Origin: JAJYVT01 sp035534455
GTDB lineage: Bacteria > Actinomycetota > Acidimicrobiia > Acidimicrobiales > RAAP-2
Direction: 5' to 3'
DNA length: 9,012 nucleotides
Assembly (NCBI GenBank): GCA_035534455.1
Contig: DATLRV010000045.1
Coordinates: 1 to 9,012 of the forward strand
Shown in pieces: positions 4,745 to 9,012 of this stretch. Under the pieces are notes generated by a model, which saw only the letters and a list, made by a program, of their open reading frames with translations, made no database searches and was not told where the DNA came from. The stretch's first letter is position 1; the number at the start of each line of letters is the position of its first letter. A program made the translations under genes and the position numbers.

Positions 4745-5898
4745 TGGCTGCCGCCAACCCCTACTCGTTCGGCGGGCCGGTTGCGGGCGCCGCCTTCACG
4801 GGTCGACGACGAGAACTGGCGCGCCTGGTCGCCTGGGTTCGCGGCGGCGTGAACGTCGTCCTGACGTCCCCCCGCCGGTACGGCAAGACGTCGCTCCTCG
4901 GCCGCGCCGAAGAGGTGCTCGGACGCGCGAAGCCGCGCGCGGCGATCGTCGGGACGAACGTCCTGTTGTGCCGCGATCTTGATGCGCTCGCCGGACGCCT
5001 CGCCGCCGGCGCGTACCGCATCCCGGGCGCCCGCTGGCACCGCTCCACGCAGGCGCTGACGGAGTTCACCAGGCGGCTGCGCCTCAGGCCGCGCATCTCG
5101 ATCGACGACGAGGGGCGTCCCAGCTTCGCCTTCGGCGACCTCGGGCCGAAGGACGCCGACGTCGTGATCGAAGACGTGTACGCGCTCTTGGACGACGAGC
5201 GCGGCAACCGGCCCGTCGCGTTGGTGCTCGACGAGTTCCAGGCGATCACCCGCCACGGGGCGCACCTGCCGGACCTGTTCAAGGGACTGGCCGACGCGCA
5301 TCCGGCCGTCTCGCTGGTGCTCGCCGGTTCCCAACAGCACCTCATGGAGGAGCTCGTCTTCTCGCGGCGCGCCCCCCTCTACGGCATGGCGGAGCGCCTC
5401 GCGCTCGGACCGATCCCTGACGACGAGATGGCCGATTTCCTCACGTCGTCCGCGGCCACGGCGGGCAGACCCATGGACGCCGCCGCCGCCGGCCGTGTCC
5501 TCGCCCTCGCCGGCCCCGTGCCCAACGACATCCAGCGGCTCGCGTGGTCGGCGTACAACCTCGCGACCGGCGGCATCACCGAAGAGGTCGTCGACGACGC
5601 CTTCGCCGACGGTGTCCGTCACGAGTCGAACGTCTTCGCCGACCGGCTGGCGGCGCTCACCCCCGCACAGGCTCGGGTGCTCATGAGCATCGCGGTGGCT
5701 GACGACGTGGCGATCTTCTCGGCGACCTTCGCCCGGGGCGCGGGGCTCGCGAGCGGCGCGTCGGTCAAGCGTGCGATCGAGGCGCTCACCGCTCAGGAGC
5801 TGGTGGTGCGCGACGGGCGCCGGTTCCGTGTCGTCGATCCGTACTTCGCCGCCTGGCTCCGTTGGGCCCAGACACTCCCGCCGCCGGCAGAACCGTGA
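4744..5898 (+). CDS. Archaeal-ATPase-like P-loop NTPase with C-terminal winged helix
   Basis: Predicted 384-aa soluble ATPase of the ATPase_2/archaeal ATPase type (STAND-like). The N-terminus NPYSFGGPVAGAAFTGRRREL (5-25) is the usual entry. Walker A is SPRRYGKTSLL (42-52; K48, T49), the variant with Pro-Arg-Arg in place of the first Gly that is normal for this group. Walker B is VALVLDEFQ (158-166; D163, E164). A sensor-like segment is LVLAGSQQHLM (191-201). An arginine-rich helical lid covers about 215-290 and a winged-helix-like region about 300-375, ending RRFRVVDPYFAAWLRWAQ. GTG 4744 is chosen because both the fold and the predicted transcription start begin there. Known relatives are common in actinobacteria and archaea as single genes with no assigned role; a DNA- or protein-responsive switch is a guess. 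Complete, no frame damage. Confidence 0.85.
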   Translation: MAAANPYSFGGPVAGAAFTGRRRELARLVAWVRGGVNVVLTSPRRYGKTSLLGRAEEVLGRAKPRAAIVGTNVLLCRDLDALAGRLAAGAYRIPGARWHRSTQALTEFTRRLRLRPRISIDDEGRPSFAFGDLGPKDADVVIEDVYALLDDERGNRPVALVLDEFQAITRHGAHLPDLFKGLADAHPAVSLVLAGSQQHLMEELVFSRRAPLYGMAERLALGPIPDDEMADFLTSSAATAGRPMDAAAAGRVLALAGPVPNDIQRLAWSAYNLATGGITEEVVDDAFADGVRHESNVFADRLAALTPAQARVLMSIAVADDVAIFSATFARGAGLASGASVKRAIEALTAQELVVRDGRRFRVVDPYFAAWLRWAQTLPPPAEP

Positions 5899-5899
5899 C

Positions 5900-5924
5900 G
5901 CCGGAGATCCGGCCGGCGCGCCGG
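5900..5924. terminator. Palindromes between convergent genes, possible bidirectional terminator
   Basis: The 43-nt gap between the ATPase stop (5898) and the hydrolase stop (5942) holds GCCGG-agat-CCGGC (5900-5913, 5-bp stem) and a perfect 12-bp palindrome CCGGCGCGCCGG (5913-5924). Either can form a GC hairpin on both strands, fitting transcription stop for convergent genes. No T tract follows. Confidence 0.35.
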
Positions 5925-5941
5925 TCCGTGGAGGGCTCGGC

Positions 5942-7378
5942 TCACCCGGCGAGGAACGACTCGACGGCGGGCACGAAGGCGCCGGCGTCCTGGAACAAGA
6001 AGGCGTGCCCCGCGCCCTTGTAGAGCGCCAGCTTCGAGCCGTGGACCCCGGCCACGAGCCGGTGGGCGTTCTGCAGCGGCACGAGCCGGTCGACGGTGCC
6101 GTCGGCCACGAGCGTCGGTGCGGTGATGTGGCGGAAGCGCCGCAGGCCCGGGTCCTGTCCGGCCCAGGCCTCGAGGATCGCCTTTGCCTGGGCCGCGACG
6201 ACCTTGGGGGGAGCCGACGTCGAGACGAGGTACTGCGACGTCTGGACGCCGAAGGCAGCCGCCGCCGCGCCCGCGGCAGGCGGAAAGAGCACGGCGAGCG
6301 CCTTCGACCCGCCCCCCTCGAGGTCGTCGACCGCGGACTGCGGCGCCCGCAGCGCGCCGGTGCCGGGATAGGTCGCGCAGAGGACGAGCCGGTGGACCTG
6401 TGCGGGATGGAGCGCCGCGAAGGCCTCGGCGATCAGCCCGCCCATCGACCAGCCGAGCACGTCGGGTGCGCCGAGGTGCAGGGCGGAGACGAGCGCGCTG
6501 GTCTGCTGGGCCATCGCGTCGATCGTGAGCGGCGCACGGAGCGCCGCCGTGCGGCCGACCCCAGCGTTGTCGAAGAGAACGACCTCGAACTCGTGTGCCA
6601 GCGCGTCGACGAACGCCGGCTCCCAGGTCTCCATGGTGCCCGCGAAGCCCATTACGAGCACGAGTGGTGGCCCGCTCCCCACGGTCCGGTAGCCGACGGC
6701 GCCGTCGCGGGTGTGGGCGACGCGGACCGGCGCGGTCGCGACGTCGACCACCCCGGTGACCGTGCCGCTGCCGCCGTCCGCCTTCGCGATGGCCGCGGTC
6801 GCGAACGCTGCCGCGTTCTTCGCGTCCGCTGTGCCCACGTCGGTGTAGGACAGGACACCGAGCACCCGATGGACGTGGAAGATGAACACGTCGATCCCGA
6901 GCGCGAGCCCTGTCGCGCTGAGCTGCCAGTGCGACGCGACCACGGTTGTCGCGTGAGACGTCGAGAAGGAGAGCCGGCTGATCTGGGCACGGTCGACCTT
7001 GCCGTTGATGGTGATCGTCGCCGAGCGGCAGCGCACGAGGCCGTTCCGCACGCCGCGCCAGATGCGGGCCACGCCCGGTCCGGTCGCGAGACCTTCCGAG
7101 ACGAACGGCAGGCCCTTCCCGCTCACGAAGAGGCCGACCCGGTGGTGCCACCCCTTGGGCGGCGTCTCGAGCGCGCCGAGGCACGCCAGCTTCGTCGTGT
7201 CGTTGGACTTCGGGACGGCCTGCTGCTTCCACCCCTGCGGAAGCCCCGTGCCCGACAGGAGGAGGTGGCCGATCGCCGGCGACCGGGCCATCTGCGCCGC
7301 CGCGGAAGCCGGGGCCGGAGCGATCAGGTAGGACACCACCGCCAATGCCCCGAGCAACCACCCGCAGGTCCGTCGCAT
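5942..7378 (-). CDS. Exported two-domain alpha/beta hydrolase
   Basis: Predicted 478-aa secreted or surface hydrolase. Start at ATG 7378: MRRTCGWLLGALAVVSYLIA with PAPASAAAQ after it is a Sec signal peptide (positive n-region, hydrophobic core about 7-20, AXA-type cleavage near 24-28). The frame can be extended nine codons to 7405, but that start lies inside the upstream gene. Residues about 30-215 form a domain I cannot name, with Cys66 and Cys117 that could pair outside the cell; a likeness to mycobacterial PknH-type extracellular sensor domains is only an impression. Residues 218-478 are an alpha/beta hydrolase: GSGPPLVLVMGF (234-245), oxyanion region, nucleophile S311 in GWSMGG, acid D430 in ADGTVDRLVP and H458 in GAGHAF. 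It follows the HAD gene by 4 nt, so the two are one operon. Substrate unknown; an ester or lactone is likely. Confidence 0.85.
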   Translation of the reverse strand: MRRTCGWLLGALAVVSYLIAPAPASAAAQMARSPAIGHLLLSGTGLPQGWKQQAVPKSNDTTKLACLGALETPPKGWHHRVGLFVSGKGLPFVSEGLATGPGVARIWRGVRNGLVRCRSATITINGKVDRAQISRLSFSTSHATTVVASHWQLSATGLALGIDVFIFHVHRVLGVLSYTDVGTADAKNAAAFATAAIAKADGGSGTVTGVVDVATAPVRVAHTRDGAVGYRTVGSGPPLVLVMGFAGTMETWEPAFVDALAHEFEVVLFDNAGVGRTAALRAPLTIDAMAQQTSALVSALHLGAPDVLGWSMGGLIAEAFAALHPAQVHRLVLCATYPGTGALRAPQSAVDDLEGGGSKALAVLFPPAAGAAAAAFGVQTSQYLVSTSAPPKVVAAQAKAILEAWAGQDPGLRRFRHITAPTLVADGTVDRLVPLQNAHRLVAGVHGSKLALYKGAGHAFLFQDAGAFVPAVESFLAG

Positions 7379-7382
7379 GCCG

Positions 7383-8117
7383 CTATCCCGGGCCGACGGG
7401 CGCACGCCCCGAGGTGCCGTCCACTGCGAGCCGGGCGGAGACGAGGCGTGCCCAGAGCGTCTCGTCGGCCTCCTCCAACGAGGACAGCACCGCGTCGGCG
7501 ATCGAGAAGACCGGATGGTCGCGCTCGTCGGGTGCGGGCACGGCGACGCAGGTCATCCGCGCCGCCTTCGCGGCGAGCACGCCCGCGGGCGCGTCCTCCC
7601 ACACGAGGCATCGGTCGGGTGCGACCCCGAGCCGCTGCGCCGTGGTGAGGAACACCGCGGGGTGGGGCTTGCCGTAGGGCTCCTCCTCCGCCGAGTGCGC
7701 GAAGGAGAAGTGCCGCGCGAGCCCGAAGCGCTCCAGCACGAAGGTGATCAGCCGGTGCTCGGAGGACGAGGCGACCGCGAGGGCGAGCCCGTGGGCGCGG
7801 CACAGCGAGATCGCCGTGTCGACCCCCGGCTGCAGGCGGCCCCTCTCGGCGACCAGGTCGATCACGCGGTCGACGATCCGCGTCGCGACCTCGTCGGTGG
7901 ACGGCCCCTCCCAGCCGAACCGCTCGTACCAGTACCGCGCCACCTCTCGCACGAAGATGCCCTTGGTCCGTCGCGGGTCCCCCGTGGCGATCGGGACCCC
8001 GAGGCCGCCGAGCACCTCCACCTCGGCTTCGTGCCACAGCGGCTCGGAGTCGACGAGGAGCCCGTCCATGTCGAAGATCGATGCGGCGAACGGCCACCCT
8101 CGTCCGTCATTGGTCAC
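7383..8117 (-). CDS. HAD-superfamily phosphatase, HxpB/YniC-like (beta-PGM type)
   Basis: Predicted 244-aa cytoplasmic HAD phosphatase of subfamily IA (beta-phosphoglucomutase-like, C1 helical cap). Motif I is FDMDGLLVDSEPLWHEAE with D16 and D18; the LVDSEPLW form is typical of hexitol- or sugar-phosphatases such as E. coli YniC/HxpB. Motif II is ASSSEH (S117-S119), motif III K150 in YGKPHPAVF, motif IV VWEDAPAG (E174, D175). The cap covers about 24-95. The start is GTG 8117, fixed by a full SD GGAGGAG (8125-8131) seven bases upstream and by the fold beginning at residue 11. The frame stays open upstream to 8990, but that stretch is antisense to the oxidoreductase and composition-driven. It is the first gene of a two-gene minus-strand operon with the exported hydrolase. 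It may also act in house-cleaning of 2-deoxysugar phosphates. Confidence 0.9.
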   Translation of the reverse strand: MTNDGRGWPFAASIFDMDGLLVDSEPLWHEAEVEVLGGLGVPIATGDPRRTKGIFVREVARYWYERFGWEGPSTDEVATRIVDRVIDLVAERGRLQPGVDTAISLCRAHGLALAVASSSEHRLITFVLERFGLARHFSFAHSAEEEPYGKPHPAVFLTTAQRLGVAPDRCLVWEDAPAGVLAAKAARMTCVAVPAPDERDHPVFSIADAVLSSLEEADETLWARLVSARLAVDGTSGRAPVGPG

Positions 8118-8124
8118 GTTCCGG

Positions 8125-8131
8125 CTCCTCC
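8125..8131 (-). promoter_or_regulatory. Shine-Dalgarno of the HxpB-like gene
   Basis: On the minus strand GGAGGAG is followed by a 7-nt spacer and GTG 8117. It is among the clearest correctly spaced ribosome binding sites in the window and decides the start of the 244-aa phosphatase against the much longer open frame. Confidence 0.8.
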
Positions 8132-8173
8132 GTGCGGCGCCCCACTCTACGGATGGCCGATGGCGGCGCACCC

Positions 8174-8205
8174 CGGCTCGGCGCGGCGGACTCGGCTCGG
8201 CGCGG
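8174..8205. repeat. 13-bp perfect direct repeat, 19-bp period
   Basis: CGGCTCGGCGCGG occurs at 8174-8186 and 8193-8205 with six bases between. It lies in the 240-nt divergent spacer between the phosphatase and the quinone oxidoreductase. A period near two helical turns would place both copies on about the same face of the DNA, as in many tandem operators. No regulator gene is adjacent. Confidence 0.7.
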
Positions 8206-8228
8206 AGGCCCCAGGTCGAGACGGGGTG

Positions 8229-8272
8229 CCGGCGGCGCCCCGCCGGACCGGCCCGCTCCCCGGCGCCCGGGG
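8229..8272. other. Two adjacent GC hairpins in the divergent spacer
   Basis: CCGGCGG (8229-8235) pairs perfectly with CCGCCGG (8240-8246) over a 4-nt loop, and CCCCGG (8258-8263) with CCGGGG (8267-8272) over a 3-nt loop. Both lie upstream of the oxidoreductase start. At this GC content short perfect stems occur often, so a function is uncertain. They could lie in the oxidoreductase 5' leader; I see no clear -10 in the spacer. Confidence 0.35.
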
Positions 8273-8357
8273 CGCAACGAGGCGGAGGGCCGGTCCCCGG
8301 GCCGGCGCCGGTCACGGGTTTCGCGCAGGTGCGCCTGCCGCGCGAGGCTCTTGCGCC

Positions 8358-9012
8358 GTGCACGCCGTCGTGATCGACAACGGCGACCTCCGGGTCGAAG
8401 AACGGCGGGACCCCGTCGCCGGCGACACCGAGGTCCTCGTCGCCGTGAAGGCCGCGGGGTTGAACGGCGCCGACATGCTCCAGCGCCGGGGCCTCTACCC
8501 TGCGCCCCCCGGCGCACCGCAGGACATCCCCGGCATGGAACTCGCCGGCGAGGTGGTCGCGATCGGCCGTCAGGTCACGTCTGCACAGCCCGGTGACCGG
8601 GTGATGGCCATCGTCGGCGGCGGCGCGCAGGCGACCATGGCGGTGGTCGACGAGAGCCACCTGCTCGCGGTGCCGCCGTCGGTCTCGTGGCCGGAGGCGG
8701 GAGGGTTCCCCGAGGTCTTCACCACCGCCTACGACGCGCTCTTCACGCGTTGTGGCCTGAGCGTCGGCGAGCGCCTGCTCGTGACGGGGGCAGCCGGCGG
8801 GGTGGGCGCCGCCGCGGTGCAGCTCGGCGCGGCGGCCGGGGCGGCGGTCGTCGCGTCGGTGCGCGATCCCGGGCGCCACGAGGACGTCGCGGCGCTCGGC
8901 GCGGCAGTCGTGATCGGCACCGAGGACCTCGCCGCCCACGGGCCCTACGACGTGGTGCTCGAGCTCGTCGGGGCGGCCTCGCTCCCCCACGCGCTCGGCG
9001 CCCTGGCGACCG
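8358..9012 (+). CDS. NAD(P)H:quinone oxidoreductase, PIG3-type MDR, N-terminal part
   Basis: Medium-chain dehydrogenase/reductase without zinc, expected to reduce quinones or other enones with NADPH in the cytoplasm. The first 218 codons are in the window and the gene runs off the right edge; family members are about 325 aa. Start GTG 8358 gives MHAVVIDNGDLRVEERRDP, the usual first strand. GLNGADMLQRRGLYPAPPG (34-52) and IPGMELAGEVVAIG (57-70) are close to the PIG3/TP53I3 quinone reductase pattern. WPEAGGFPEVFTTAYDALF (111-129) follows, then the nucleotide-binding GAAGGVGAAAVQLG (144-157). No cysteine zinc ligands are seen, as expected. The SD is weak (GAGG at 8344-8347, 10 nt away). It is divergent from the phosphatase operon and shares the repeat-containing spacer with it. 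Confidence 0.9.
   Translation, partial: MHAVVIDNGDLRVEERRDPVAGDTEVLVAVKAAGLNGADMLQRRGLYPAPPGAPQDIPGMELAGEVVAIGRQVTSAQPGDRVMAIVGGGAQATMAVVDESHLLAVPPSVSWPEAGGFPEVFTTAYDALFTRCGLSVGERLLVTGAAGGVGAAAVQLGAAAGAAVVASVRDPGRHEDVAALGAAVVIGTEDLAAHGPYDVVLELVGAASLPHALGALAT

Noticed and set aside
5771..7648. Plus-strand open frame of 625 codons
   Set aside because: It is antisense to the alpha/beta hydrolase, which has a signal peptide and full catalytic triad. The plus-strand translation is Arg/Gly/Asp-rich low complexity with no family pattern and starts inside the ATPase gene.
8118..8990. Upstream extension of the minus-strand phosphatase frame to 535 codons
   Set aside because: The HAD fold starts right after GTG 8117, which has an excellent SD. 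The extension is antisense to the well-matched quinone oxidoreductase and is compositionally a high-GC artefact.

Overview
The window is very GC-rich (by eye over 70%), with GTG starts, GTGA start/stop overlaps and few good ribosome binding sites next to start codons. This fits a high-GC actinobacterium, possibly a deep-branching or uncultured lineage. The taxonomy is an inference from base composition and gene style; there is no rRNA or other marker to confirm it.

Layout. (a) 1-196, minus strand: the N-terminus of isoleucyl-tRNA synthetase, running off the left edge. Its leader (209-284) holds a possible T-box-like element. (b) 294-321: a 7-bp tandem repeat in the divergent gap. (c) 457-2945, plus strand: a Nudix hydrolase overlapping a DinB/DUF664 protein by 4 nt, a hairpin, a VOC-fold protein, then a Cof-type HAD phosphatase. 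The VOC and HAD genes each follow a strong Shine-Dalgarno that is better placed for a 7-codon mini-ORF than for the gene itself. (d) 2951-3927, minus strand: a broken ClC-type chloride channel gene with four frame changes and two apparently missing conserved blocks. (e) 4024-5898, plus strand: an apparently leaderless vapBC toxin-antitoxin pair, then an orphan P-loop ATPase with its own apparently leaderless promoter. (f) 5942-8117, minus strand: a HAD (HxpB/YniC-like) sugar-phosphate phosphatase followed 4 nt later by an exported two-domain alpha/beta hydrolase. (g) 8118-8357: a divergent spacer with a 13-bp direct repeat and hairpins. (h) 8358-9012, plus strand: the N-terminal part of a PIG3-type quinone oxidoreductase, running off the right edge.

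Most genes are general metabolic or house-cleaning enzymes: Nudix and two HAD phosphatases, the reductase and the exported hydrolase. The accessory part is 3.9-5.9 kb (vapBC plus ATPase), next to the decayed channel gene. I see no tRNA, rRNA, CRISPR array, transposase or phage gene. I did not find a convincing new multi-gene system. The most unusual signals are regulatory: the candidate ileS leader element, the two SD-served mini-ORFs, and the repeat-bearing leaderless promoters at 4.05 and 4.74 kb.
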